A DNA stretch of 64,000 bases from Reyranella sp. (lineage in GTDB: Bacteria; Pseudomonadota; Alphaproteobacteria; Reyranellales; Reyranellaceae): the NCBI GenBank assembly GCA_019750135.1, contig JAIEOV010000013.1:62001-126000 (forward strand), given 5' to 3'. Of this stretch, positions 1 to 8,689 are shown in pieces. The position numbers and the translations under genes were made by a program. Positions within the stretch are counted from its first letter, which is position 1. Every line of letters starts with the position of its first letter. The notes below the pieces were generated by a model. It saw only the letters and a program-made list of their open reading frames with translations, had not been told where the DNA came from and did not search any database.

Positions 1-390
1 CAGCGCGCCGTTGGGATGGACGATCCACTCCGGCTCCATGAAGGCATCGGGCGTCTCATGGCGCACCGGGAACCAGGGCAGGGGCCCATCGCTCTCGCCG
101 ACCACGACACCGGCATCGACTTCGTAGCCGTCCTCGGTCTCCCAGGCGTGCGTGCGTTCCTCGCCCTCGAGCTCGGCGACGTTCGCCGCGACCGCGATGA
201 CGGGCGGTTCGCCCTGCAGCAGCTCGAGGTAGTTGGGCACGTCGTCCTGGTCGGGCTGGAAGCAGATGCAGCGCGGCTCGACGCCTTCCGGCGTCAGGTT
301 GAAGCCGAGCTGCTGCAGTCGGGTCGCCGCCGACTCCGGGTCGGTCAGCGTCAGGGAGAGGTGATCGATGTCGCGCGCCGAAATCTTCAT
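1..390 (-). CDS. VOC / glyoxalase-like domain protein, partial
   Basis: The minus-strand frame is open from ATG at 390 to the left edge (130 codons), so the C-terminus is missing. The visible protein begins MKISARDIDHLSLTLTDPE and carries an early His-Leu in the first beta strand plus an HPNGA motif near the cut. Both are usual in the Glyoxalase_3-like branch of the vicinal oxygen chelate superfamily, which uses a metal held by His and Glu side chains. The substrate cannot be told. It is divergent from the GST at 462, with 71 bp between the starts. Confidence 0.75.
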   Translation of the reverse strand, partial: MKISARDIDHLSLTLTDPESAATRLQQLGFNLTPEGVEPRCICFQPDQDDVPNYLELLQGEPPVIAVAANVAELEGEERTHAWETEDGYEVDAGVVVGESDGPLPWFPVRHETPDAFMEPEWIVHPNGAL

Positions 391-461
391 GCCCGCTCAT
401 ACAGGCTTAACCGGGGCACGCTCAAGTGCGATGCTGCGGCCTCGAACAATTGGGAGAGACC

Positions 462-1088
462 ATGTCAAAACTGACGCTTTACGGCATCTGGTTGAGCGGA
501 CCGACCTACAAGGCGGGCCTGGCGCTGTCGCTGATGGGCGAGCCTTTCGCCTACAAGCATGTCGACCTGCGGGCCGGCGCCCACAAGCAGCCGGAATACC
601 TCGCGGTCAACCGCTTCGGCCAGGTGCCGGCTCTGGTCGACGGTGACCTGAAGCTCTGCCAGTCGGGCTCGATCCTGCTCTATCTCGCCGACAAGTTCGG
701 CAAGATGGGCGGCAAGACGCCCGAGGAGAAGGCGCGGGTGCGCGAGTGGCTGTTCTGGGAATTCGACAGGCTCGCCCCCAACGTCTACCGCCCGCGCGCC
801 ATGAAGCGCGGCTTCATGAAGCTCGACGACAATCTCTACCAGCTCTACAGCGGCCTTGCGGGCGATGCGCTGAAGGTGCTGGACGCTTCGCTGGCAAAGT
901 CGGCCTTCCTGGTCGGCAACGAGCCGACCGTGGCCGACGTCGCGGTTTACGGCGACGTGTCCTATGCCGGCGAAGCGGCCATCGACCTCGCGTCCTACGC
1001 CAACGTCAAGGCGTGGATGGAGCGCATGGAGAAGCTGCCGGGCTTCAAGAAGTACGAGGACGTGCTGCCCAAGCAGGACGCAGCCTGA
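462..1088 (+). CDS. glutathione S-transferase family protein
   Basis: 208 residues, the normal length for a cytosolic GST. The N-terminal thioredoxin-like domain (about 1-78) has the cis-proline motif VPAL and QSGSILLYLADK at the glutathione site. This has Gln-Ser where most families have Glu-Ser. The helical domain follows, with PTVADVAVYGD as the N-capping motif. Ser12 is the best candidate for the catalytic residue. The start at 462 is chosen over 426 because GGGAGAGA lies just upstream and the protein then begins directly with beta strand 1. Substrate unknown. A paired inverted repeat follows the stop. Confidence 0.88.
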   Translation: MSKLTLYGIWLSGPTYKAGLALSLMGEPFAYKHVDLRAGAHKQPEYLAVNRFGQVPALVDGDLKLCQSGSILLYLADKFGKMGGKTPEEKARVREWLFWEFDRLAPNVYRPRAMKRGFMKLDDNLYQLYSGLAGDALKVLDASLAKSAFLVGNEPTVADVAVYGDVSYAGEAAIDLASYANVKAWMERMEKLPGFKKYEDVLPKQDAA

Positions 1089-1099
1089 TCGACCCTGCC

Positions 1100-1172
1100 G
1101 TCATCCCGAGGGCCATCGGCCGAGGGACCTTTAAGGCCATGAGCAAAGGTCCCTCGCTGCGCTCGGGATGAC
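1100..1172. repeat. paired inverted repeat, family A, copy 1
   Basis: A GTCATCCCGAG...GAGGGACCTTT unit and its inverted copy AAAGGTCCCTCG...CTCGGGATGAC face each other over a short loop, so the transcript could fold into a long hairpin. It fills the gap between the convergent GST and SRPBCC genes. The same unit recurs in pairs at about 16551-16635, 24349-24418 and 59883-60002. Confidence 0.85.
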
Positions 1173-1183
1173 AGCGTGCGGTA

Positions 1184-1573
1184 CTACTCCGCCAACCGCT
1201 TCCGCATCACCTTCGCCGCCTCGTCCATCATGCCGCCGATCGCCGGCGCGAGCTCGTTGGGCAGGAGGTCGATCGTCCAGACCACGCGGCAGCCGTCGCT
1301 TTCGGGGAAGACTTGGACGGCGGCGTTGTAGTGGCTCGCCTGGCCTTCGACGACCGAATAGACCAACCGGCAGGTCTCGTCGTCCGAGGTGACCAGCCGC
1401 TCGCGCGCCACCATGCCGTTGAAGAAGGTCAGGATGCGATCGCCGTTGTCCATCTTGAGATCGGTCAGGAAGCCCGGTGCGACGTTGGTGTGGACGGCGC
1501 CGAAGTCGCGCAGCTTTTGCCAGACCGGGGCCGCGCCGGCGGCCACGGGGATCTCTCGTCGCAGAGTTGCCAT
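1184..1573 (-). CDS. SRPBCC family protein (polyketide cyclase/dehydrase-like)
   Basis: 129 residues. The pattern AAPVWQKLRDFGAVHTNVAPG, then TFFNGMVARERLV, then NELAPAIGGMMDEAAKVMRKRL is typical of START/Bet v1-like SRPBCC proteins: an N-terminal helix, a curved sheet around a hydrophobic pocket and a long C-terminal helix. The ligand is unknown. AAAGGAG stands 7 bp before ATG. It lies 81 bp downstream of the TonB-dependent receptor on the same strand and might be co-transcribed, but nothing in its sequence suggests a metal role. Confidence 0.8.
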   Translation of the reverse strand: MATLRREIPVAAGAAPVWQKLRDFGAVHTNVAPGFLTDLKMDNGDRILTFFNGMVARERLVTSDDETCRLVYSVVEGQASHYNAAVQVFPESDGCRVVWTIDLLPNELAPAIGGMMDEAAKVMRKRLAE

Positions 1574-1654
1574 GTCGATGCTCCTTTGTCGGAAGCGGAC
1601 AATGGTGGTGCAACAGCCGCTGGTCTGGCGGGTTTCGGACGTGGTCGCCGCGGC

Positions 1655-3763
1655 CTAGAAGGCCTTGGCCAAGGTCAACCGGAAAGCCGTCGGCTCGACC
1701 GGATGGAAATGCCGGTCGGCGACGCCTCCTGCCGGCTCGCCCGGCAGGCGCGAGGTGTAGAAGTAGTCGATCTGGCTCGCCTGCGTGTTCAGGATGTTGA
1801 AGACGTCGAGGTTGAGCTTGATGCCGTTGTCGAAGATGTAGCCCAGACGGCCGTTCAACGTGGTGGTGAACGATGTATAGACGCTGCCGTCGGTCGTAAG
1901 TGGCCGTGGTCCCAGGCTGCGCACGCGCAACGCGCCGAACCAGCCCGTGTCGGCGCCGAGCGTGATGCCGCCGGAGCCGACGAAATCCGGCGCCCCCGGG
2001 ATGAAGTTGCCTTCGGGCGAATAGTCGGAGAAGCGCGCGCGCGTGAAAGCGAGGTCGAGATCGACCGCGGCCCACGGCGTCGGCCGGTAGCTGTTGGTCC
2101 ACTCGACGCCGATGCGCCGGCTCGGACGGCTGGCCTCGGTCGTGCCGGCGTCGCCCAGGAACACGAGCTCGGAATTGAAATCGAGCAGGAAGACGGCGAG
2201 CGAAGTGTCCCACCCCTTGATCGCCTGGCTGCGCACGCCGATCTCTGCGCCCTTGGACTGCACCAGGAGCGGCACCGCGGCAATGGGCTGGGTCGGGTCG
2301 GCCGGGTTCACCGTGATGGTGGCGCCGCGCGCGTCGTTGCTGTGATAGCCGAAGCCGCCGTTGAGGTAGAACTCGGTCTTCTCGAAGGGACCGAACACGA
2401 CGCCGGCCTTGGGACTCGCCAGGAAGGCCGAGGTGTAGCCCGAGTTGGCGGCGAGCGTGGTGCTGTCGACCGAGGCCATGAACAGATCGCCGCGCACGCC
2501 CAGCGTCACCTTCAGCCAGTCGGTCCACGCCGTCGTGTTCTTGAGATAGAGCCCGACGCTGGTCTCGCTCACCTGGTCGTAGCGCACGGTGTTGTAGGCC
2601 GTGCGCTGGAAGGTGTTGAACAGCCCTACGCCGATATCGTCGTAGCGGATCTGCGTGCCGACCGTGGTCTCCGAAAGGAAGCCGGCGAGCCTGTGGCGGA
2701 ACGACTGGCTCGCGTTCAGGCCCAGGATCTTGCGCTTGTCGACCTGCTGGAACTGGTCGCCGAGGTCGGGATTGTCGAGGAAGTAGGTGAAGTTGTTGAA
2801 GAGGTTCAGCGTCGAATAGATGCCGTAGGCCTCGACGAGGCTGGCACCGCGATCGTCGGTCCGGGCCCAGCGCAGGCTGAGCGAATAGCGCTGGGTGTCG
2901 CCGCCGTCGGTCTGGTCGACCGCGCCGAAGCGGCTCAGGCTGCCGTCGGAAACGGCGCGCACCGGGATCTGATCGGTCGAATGCCAGGAATTGGTGTAGG
3001 CGAGGGCCGTGAAGGAGAGCCCGTTGTCGCGCGTGCCCTCGCTGTAACGCAGGAAGCCATTGAACTTGCGCAAGGCGTCGGACGCCTGCCACGGCCCGTC
3101 GTAGAACACGACCTCGCCGGCCGCGGTGAGGAAGCCCGGACCGACCGCCGTCGAGCCGGCGGCGAGCCCGCGCCAGTAGCCGAAGCTGCCGCCCGTCGCA
3201 GATACCACGTTGGTCTCCAGACGATTGGCGTAGGCAAGCCGCAGCGAGCCGGCCGAGGCGAAGTCGCTTTCCTCGGCCCAGTACGGGCCTTTCTTCACGA
3301 TCATCTGCTCGAGCAGCTCGGGGATCAAGAAGTTGACGTCAGCGTAGCCCTGGCCGTGGCCGTGGGTGCGCATGTTGATCGGCATGCCGTCGAGCCAGAT
3401 GGCGAGGTCGGTGCCGTGGTCGAGGTTCATGCCGCGCAGGAAGTACTGGTTGGCTTTGCCCTCGCCGCTGTGCTGGGTGACGATCAGGCCGGGGGCGGCT
3501 TCCAGTATCTCGCCCGGTCGCGGAACCGGCCGCGTGTTCATCGTCTCGCCCGAGATGCGCTTCTCGCTCGCTGCATCGGTCGGCTCGGACTCGAGCGAGC
3601 GCGGCGCGGTGACCGTGACGGCCGGCAGGACCGTCGAGGCGCCCGTGCCGGAGCCGAACGGATCGGGTGCCTGGGTTTGCGTCTGCGCCTTGGCCGCGCC
3701 GCCGGCGACGAGGAGGAGGGCGCAGAGGAGCGGCTTGGGATGCACTAACGGGAAATAGTGCAT
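1655..3763 (-). CDS. TonB-dependent outer-membrane receptor, probably for nickel
   Basis: 702 residues. An N-terminal signal peptide (PLLCALLLVAGGAAKAQ) is followed by a TonB-box-like VLPAVTVTAP, a plug domain with PGLIVTQHSGEGKANQYFLRG, and a long beta-barrel ending in the outer-membrane C-terminal Phe (LTLAKAF). A His-rich plug stretch (MRTHGHGQGYADVNFLIPEL) is seen in receptors of metal clusters. It is divergent from nikR, and a NikR-type operator overlaps its first codons, so nickel-repressed nickel uptake is inferred. The ATG at 3763 and the in-frame GTG at 3745 (directly before HPKPLLC) are both possible starts, and neither has a strong ribosome site. Siderophore or other metal uptake is the alternative. 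Confidence 0.88.
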   Translation of the reverse strand: MHYFPLVHPKPLLCALLLVAGGAAKAQTQTQAPDPFGSGTGASTVLPAVTVTAPRSLESEPTDAASEKRISGETMNTRPVPRPGEILEAAPGLIVTQHSGEGKANQYFLRGMNLDHGTDLAIWLDGMPINMRTHGHGQGYADVNFLIPELLEQMIVKKGPYWAEESDFASAGSLRLAYANRLETNVVSATGGSFGYWRGLAAGSTAVGPGFLTAAGEVVFYDGPWQASDALRKFNGFLRYSEGTRDNGLSFTALAYTNSWHSTDQIPVRAVSDGSLSRFGAVDQTDGGDTQRYSLSLRWARTDDRGASLVEAYGIYSTLNLFNNFTYFLDNPDLGDQFQQVDKRKILGLNASQSFRHRLAGFLSETTVGTQIRYDDIGVGLFNTFQRTAYNTVRYDQVSETSVGLYLKNTTAWTDWLKVTLGVRGDLFMASVDSTTLAANSGYTSAFLASPKAGVVFGPFEKTEFYLNGGFGYHSNDARGATITVNPADPTQPIAAVPLLVQSKGAEIGVRSQAIKGWDTSLAVFLLDFNSELVFLGDAGTTEASRPSRRIGVEWTNSYRPTPWAAVDLDLAFTRARFSDYSPEGNFIPGAPDFVGSGGITLGADTGWFGALRVRSLGPRPLTTDGSVYTSFTTTLNGRLGYIFDNGIKLNLDVFNILNTQASQIDYFYTSRLPGEPAGGVADRHFHPVEPTAFRLTLAKAF

Positions 3764-3765
3764 AC
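3738..3765. promoter_or_regulatory. putative NikR operator
   Basis: Read on the minus strand the site is GTATGC-N16-GCATCC, the half-site spacing of the E. coli NikR operator (GTATGA-N16-TCATAC). Inside it is a perfect 8-bp inverted repeat, ATGCACTA-N8-TAGTGCAT (3740-3763). It lies between divergent nikR and the TonB-dependent receptor and covers the receptor's annotated start codon. Binding is inferred from architecture and position. Confidence 0.65.
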
Positions 3766-3793
3766 TGATATCCGGCTAGCAAGTGGAGGCCCA

Positions 3794-4261
3794 ATGCAGC
3801 GCATAACCCTGTCGGTCGACGACGACCTCGTCGACGCGCTCGACGAGCACATGAGAACGCGCCGCTACGCCAGCCGCTCGGAGGCGCTTCGCGACATCCT
3901 GCGCGGCGTCAAGGCCGGCCAGCAGCTCGGCGACGACGGCAAGCCGAACAGCTTCTGCATTGCGACGCTGGCCTATGTCTACGATCACGAGACGCGGGAC
4001 CTGGGGCAGCGGCTCACCCGATCCCAGCACAAGCATCACGACCTGCAGGTCGCGACGCTCCACGTCCATCTCGACCACGATTCCTGCCTGGAAGTGTCGG
4101 TGCTGCGCGGCTCCGTCAAGGCGGTGCGGGCGCTGGCCGACGAGACCGTCAGCCAGCGCGGCGTGCGGCACGGCCAACTGCATCTCGTGCCGGCCGATCG
4201 GGCGCGCGGCCGTCATTCACACGGCGGGGGCTCGCACGAGCACGAACATATCCACGCCTGA
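3794..4261 (+). CDS. nikR: nickel-responsive transcriptional regulator NikR
   Basis: 155 residues. The N-terminal ribbon-helix-helix (MQRITLSVDDDLVDALD..., 1-45) binds DNA. The C-terminal ACT-type domain carries QHKHHDLQVATLHVHLDHD. By alignment with E. coli NikR the nickel ligands are His79, His90, His92 and Cys98, all present. The tail after the conserved core is extended and His-rich (HSHGGGSHEHEHIHA), which E. coli NikR lacks and which could hold extra metal. Start at 3794 matches the family N-terminus; GGAGG lies upstream. It probably represses the divergent receptor gene and perhaps itself through the 3738-3765 site. Confidence 0.95.
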   Translation: MQRITLSVDDDLVDALDEHMRTRRYASRSEALRDILRGVKAGQQLGDDGKPNSFCIATLAYVYDHETRDLGQRLTRSQHKHHDLQVATLHVHLDHDSCLEVSVLRGSVKAVRALADETVSQRGVRHGQLHLVPADRARGRHSHGGGSHEHEHIHA

Positions 4262-4333
4262 GGTCGGAAGACCCGCCAAGCATGCTTCTTGCATCGCTCC
4301 CCGTCATGGCCGATGCAACGAGGAGTGCGACCG

Positions 4334-5317
4334 ATGTGCGAGATTTGCTATATCGATGAGGCGATCAAGAGCAAGATCATCGCCCGCAACGCAGAGTTTC
4401 ACAAAGTCGCCTCGAGCCCGTTCGGCGAGGACGACGAAGCCGGCATGCTGAACCTGATCGACGCGCAGTCGCGGACAGCCATCCTGAGCCGAGCCGATCC
4501 CACGAAGGTCTACGATCTGTCGGTCGATCACTTCGTCGGCATGCCGGGCTGGACCGGCGCCGGCGACCAGCCCTACCAGATATGGATGACCCACACCCCG
4601 CAGGGCGAGGTCGTCGGCGACAGCATGAAGAAGGGCAAGGAGGCCAATTCGCTCGTCGCCTATTCGGGCGACGGCATCTCGATGTACACCCACTGCGGCA
4701 CGCACATCGATACCTTCAACCACTTCGGCTACAACGGCGCCATCTTCAACAACTTCACGGCGCACGACCATCTCGGCAGCCGCGCCTGGCGCAAATGCGG
4801 AGCGGAGAAGCAGCCGCCGATCTTCGCCCGCGGCATCCTGCTCGACATCGCCGCCATGCATGGCGTGCCCACCCTCGAGCCGAGCCACGCGATCGGCGAG
4901 AAAGACATCGTCGACTGCCTGAAGCACCAGAAGACGCAGCTGCGCAGCGGCGACGTCGTGCTGATCCGCACCGGCCAGATGAGCCTGTGGCCGGACAGCA
5001 AGTTCGTCATGAACACGCCCGGCCTCAATCGCGAAGGCGCCGAGTTCCTGGCCAAGGCCGGCGCCATCACCATCGGCGCGGACAACCTCACGCTGGAGCA
5101 AACGCCGGCGCCCGATTCGATCAACTTCTTCCCGGTGCACACCTACCTGCTGGCCGAGGCCGGCGTACCGATCATCGAGATCATGCAGCTCGACGAGCTC
5201 GCCGCCGACAAGGTCTGGGAGTTCGCCTTCTTCGGCGCCTGCATCAAGCTGCGCGGCGCGACGGGCGCGCCGATGCGGCCGGTGGCCATGCCGCTGGTGG
5301 ACAGCCCGGTCGTCTGA
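4334..5317 (+). CDS. cyclase family metal-dependent hydrolase (kynurenine formamidase-like fold)
   Basis: 327 residues, about 100 longer than bacterial kynurenine formamidase and like the larger cyclase-family (PF04199) proteins. The metal motif is MYTHCGTHIDTFNHFG (HxGTHxDxxxH). Downstream GDVVLIRTGQM and TIGADNLTLEQ are the conserved strands of this fold. The family hydrolyses amide or lactone bonds with Zn or Mn; the substrate here is unknown. No signal peptide, so cytoplasmic. Start at 4334 is preferred to 4289 because GAGGAG lies upstream. It is convergent with the COG0523 GTPase gene, only 14 bp away. Confidence 0.85.
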   Translation: MCEICYIDEAIKSKIIARNAEFHKVASSPFGEDDEAGMLNLIDAQSRTAILSRADPTKVYDLSVDHFVGMPGWTGAGDQPYQIWMTHTPQGEVVGDSMKKGKEANSLVAYSGDGISMYTHCGTHIDTFNHFGYNGAIFNNFTAHDHLGSRAWRKCGAEKQPPIFARGILLDIAAMHGVPTLEPSHAIGEKDIVDCLKHQKTQLRSGDVVLIRTGQMSLWPDSKFVMNTPGLNREGAEFLAKAGAITIGADNLTLEQTPAPDSINFFPVHTYLLAEAGVPIIEIMQLDELAADKVWEFAFFGACIKLRGATGAPMRPVAMPLVDSPVV

Positions 5318-5331
5318 CCGGGGGCAGATGT

Positions 5332-6369
<1,038 letters not shown>

Positions 6370-6483
6370 TGCACCGCCGATGTCAGTTTAGTGACAGTTG
6401 AATGATATGCGCCCGCGCAACTTGACGGCACCAGGGGACGGCAGGACGCTTCATCCGTCAATAACTAACGGAGGGAGCGCGCC

Positions 6484-7566
6484 ATGGACGCGAGATATCT
6501 TCAGGACAAGGAAGAGCTCAAGCAAGCGTCACAAGCGGTCGACGAAGAGCGCCGCAATTTCCTGACAGCAGGTCTGGTCGGCGGTGCCGTCGCTGCTGGA
6601 ACCCTGGTCGCTGGCGTGGCGCGCGCTCAGCAAGTCGCCCAGGCGCCGGCGCTGTCCGACAAGCCGTGGTGGCCGCATCCGAAGTGGGGCAAGGACGATG
6701 TCATCGGCGCTTCGAACTGGATGACGCCGGCCAAGGTCCTCGACACCGTGAAGTGGATCAAGGACGGCAAGGTCTACCGTATCGGCCGTGTCTACGAATC
6801 AGGCATGCCCAAGTTCGGAGAGCGGGCCTTCACCATGCGCATTCCTGGCTCGCCGACCGGCGGGCCGTTCGGCGCCAACAAGCTCATCTATCACGATGAA
6901 TATCTCTCGACCGAGATCGGCCAGACCGGCACGCAATTCGATGCTCTTGGCCACATCGGCATCCAGATGGGCAAGGACGGCGACAAGAACGAGATGCGTT
7001 ACTACAACGGCCACACCGAGCAGGAGATCGGTGGCGCCTACGGCCTTGCCGTGATCGGGGTCGAGAACGTGAGGCCGTTCTTCACGCGCGGCCATCTGTT
7101 CGACGTCGAGGCGGTCAAGGGCGCTCCAATGGAAGTGGGCCAGGAGATCACCGTCGCCGATCTTCGCGCCGCGCTGCAGAAACAGAACATGCAGGAGGCC
7201 GACATCAAGGAAGGCGACGCGGTGTTCTTCAACACCGGATGGGGCAAGCTATGGCTGAAGAACAACGACAAGTTCAACAGCGGCGAGCCCGGTATCGGCC
7301 TCGAAGTGGCCAAGTGGTGCATCGACAAGGGCATATGCCTGACCGGTGCCGACCAGTGGGCGACGGAAGTGGTGCCCAATCCGAACAAGGACCTGGCCTT
7401 TGCCGTGCACGGCGAACTGATCTGCAAGAACGGCATCTACAACCACGAGAACCTGGACTTCACGGGGCTGATCGCCGATCGCAAATACCAGTTCGCCTAC
7501 ATCTTCTCGCCGGCACCCATCAAAGGCGCCACGGGATCGAACGGCGGTCCGATCGCCGTGACCTGA
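6484..7566 (+). CDS. Tat-exported cyclase family protein
   Basis: 360 residues. ERRNFLTAGLVGG followed by a hydrophobic stretch and ARAQ is a twin-arginine signal (Arg23-Arg24), with an unusually long n-region. The mature part is a second cyclase-family (PF04199) domain, with EIGQTGTQFDALGHIG in the metal-motif position. The first His of HxGTHxD is replaced by Gln-Thr, so metal binding may differ from the paralogue at 4334. GDAVFFNTGWGKLW matches the family core. Folding before export fits a cofactor loaded in the cytoplasm, possibly by the adjacent COG0523 GTPase. GGAGGG lies upstream of ATG. A terminator follows. Confidence 0.85.
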   Translation: MDARYLQDKEELKQASQAVDEERRNFLTAGLVGGAVAAGTLVAGVARAQQVAQAPALSDKPWWPHPKWGKDDVIGASNWMTPAKVLDTVKWIKDGKVYRIGRVYESGMPKFGERAFTMRIPGSPTGGPFGANKLIYHDEYLSTEIGQTGTQFDALGHIGIQMGKDGDKNEMRYYNGHTEQEIGGAYGLAVIGVENVRPFFTRGHLFDVEAVKGAPMEVGQEITVADLRAALQKQNMQEADIKEGDAVFFNTGWGKLWLKNNDKFNSGEPGIGLEVAKWCIDKGICLTGADQWATEVVPNPNKDLAFAVHGELICKNGIYNHENLDFTGLIADRKYQFAYIFSPAPIKGATGSNGGPIAVT

Positions 7567-7593
7567 CAGCCCGTCTGCAACGCATATCTGGAG

Positions 7594-7618
7594 CGCCCCC
7601 GCGCAAGCGGGGGCGTTT
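7594..7618 (+). terminator. Rho-independent terminator
   Basis: A 9-bp GC stem, CGCCCCCGC / GCGGGGGCG, closes a GCAA tetraloop and is followed by a short TTT run. It lies 28 bp after the stop of the Tat-exported cyclase-family gene. The U-tract is short, so strength is uncertain. Confidence 0.7.
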
Positions 7619-7732
7619 CCGATTGACTTCGGAAAAGTCGCGGGCGTTAATTATGGCAACAACATGATGCGTGGGCGGCCCACGGGCCGTCGATGCCAAG
7701 CAAAAATAATCCGACCAACTTCGGAGGAACGC

Positions 7733-8608
7733 ATGTTGGGCAAAGCACTGGCAAGTATCGCCGCGATCGCCATCGGCAGCAGCTTCGCCGCTGCGCAGGC
7801 GCAGGACACCAAACTTTACGCCTTCAGTTCGGGAGCCCTGACCATCGGCAAGGGCGCCCTGGTGAACGGCGCGTCGAACGAACCGCCGATCCAGGTTCCG
7901 GTCGGCTTCTATGTCATCAGGCATCCGAAGGGCAACGTGCTCTTCGATACCGGCAACAACGACAAGATCATCAAGGACCCCAGCTACTGGGGCGCCTCGT
8001 TCACCGCCCTGAAGCCCGTCAACACGCCGGACGTGGCGATCGACGTGCAGCTCCAGAAGATCGGGCTCAAGCCCGACGACATCAAGTACGTTGTGCCGAG
8101 CCATCTCCATCTCGACCACGGCGGCAATGTCGGCAAGTTCCCGAACTCGACCATCGTCGTGCAGCGGGACGAGATCCTGAACGCGTTCTGGCCGAAGGCG
8201 GGGACGGGCGGGCCTTATATGATCGGCGACGTGATGCCGCTCAGGGCGCCCAACTCGGACTACCCCAACGCGCAGAAGATGCTACAGCTCGAGGGCGACC
8301 TCGACCTGTTCGGCGACGGCACGCTCGTGGTCAAGCGCTGGGTCGCCCATACGCCCGGCAGCCAGATGATGACCGTCAAGCTGAAGAACAGCGGCCTCAT
8401 CATCCTGACCGGCGACAACGTCTACATGCGCGAGAACGTGGAAAAGAGCATTCCGCCGAACATCGTGCTGGCCTACAACCCGCAGGGCTTCCTGACCGCC
8501 TTCGAATGGATCCGGATGACGATGGCGAACGAGAAGGCCGACTTCTTCACCGCCCACGATCCGGATGCCTTCAAGGCCATGAAGAAGGCGCCGGAGTTCT
8601 ACGACTGA
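7733..8608 (+). CDS. secreted metallo-beta-lactamase-fold hydrolase (AHL-lactonase-like)
   Basis: 291 residues with a Sec signal peptide (MLGKALASIAAIAIGSSFAAAQAQ). The metal motif SHLHLDHGGN gives His124, His126, Asp128 and His129. A further metal His lies in RWVAHTPGSQ, and GDNVYM supplies the bridging Asp. Layout resembles N-acyl-homoserine lactonase AiiA-type proteins, but many secreted relatives act on other lactones, so quorum quenching is only one option. The start at 7733 follows CGGAGGAAC; the longer frame from 7664 lacks a signal peptide. Transcribed in the same direction as the ABC operon 81 bp downstream. Confidence 0.85.
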   Translation: MLGKALASIAAIAIGSSFAAAQAQDTKLYAFSSGALTIGKGALVNGASNEPPIQVPVGFYVIRHPKGNVLFDTGNNDKIIKDPSYWGASFTALKPVNTPDVAIDVQLQKIGLKPDDIKYVVPSHLHLDHGGNVGKFPNSTIVVQRDEILNAFWPKAGTGGPYMIGDVMPLRAPNSDYPNAQKMLQLEGDLDLFGDGTLVVKRWVAHTPGSQMMTVKLKNSGLIILTGDNVYMRENVEKSIPPNIVLAYNPQGFLTAFEWIRMTMANEKADFFTAHDPDAFKAMKKAPEFYD

Positions 8609-8639
8609 TCGTCGAAGACAGGCGTTCTTGACTGATCAA

Positions 8640-8665
8640 CGGCGAGGCCGCTTTCGGCTTCGCCG
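8640..8665 (+). other. hairpin between MBL-fold gene and ABC operon
   Basis: CGGCGAGGCCG-CTTT-CGGCTTCGCCG can pair over 11 positions with one mismatch. No T-run follows, so it is not a classic terminator. It may stabilise the upstream message or mark the operon boundary. Confidence 0.4.
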
Positions 8666-8689
8666 TCATGCCGGGTACCCGAGTTCTCC

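Noticed and set aside
1131..3092. A 653-codon minus-strand frame overlapping the TonB-dependent receptor
   Set aside because: It is the Arg-rich shifted frame of the receptor and SRPBCC genes, with no motif; the overlapping frames have strong family signatures.
6381..6396. TGTCA-N6-TGACA inverted repeat upstream of the COG0523 gene as a Zur box
   Set aside because: It does not match the alphaproteobacterial Zur consensus and has only 5-bp arms; chance is likely.
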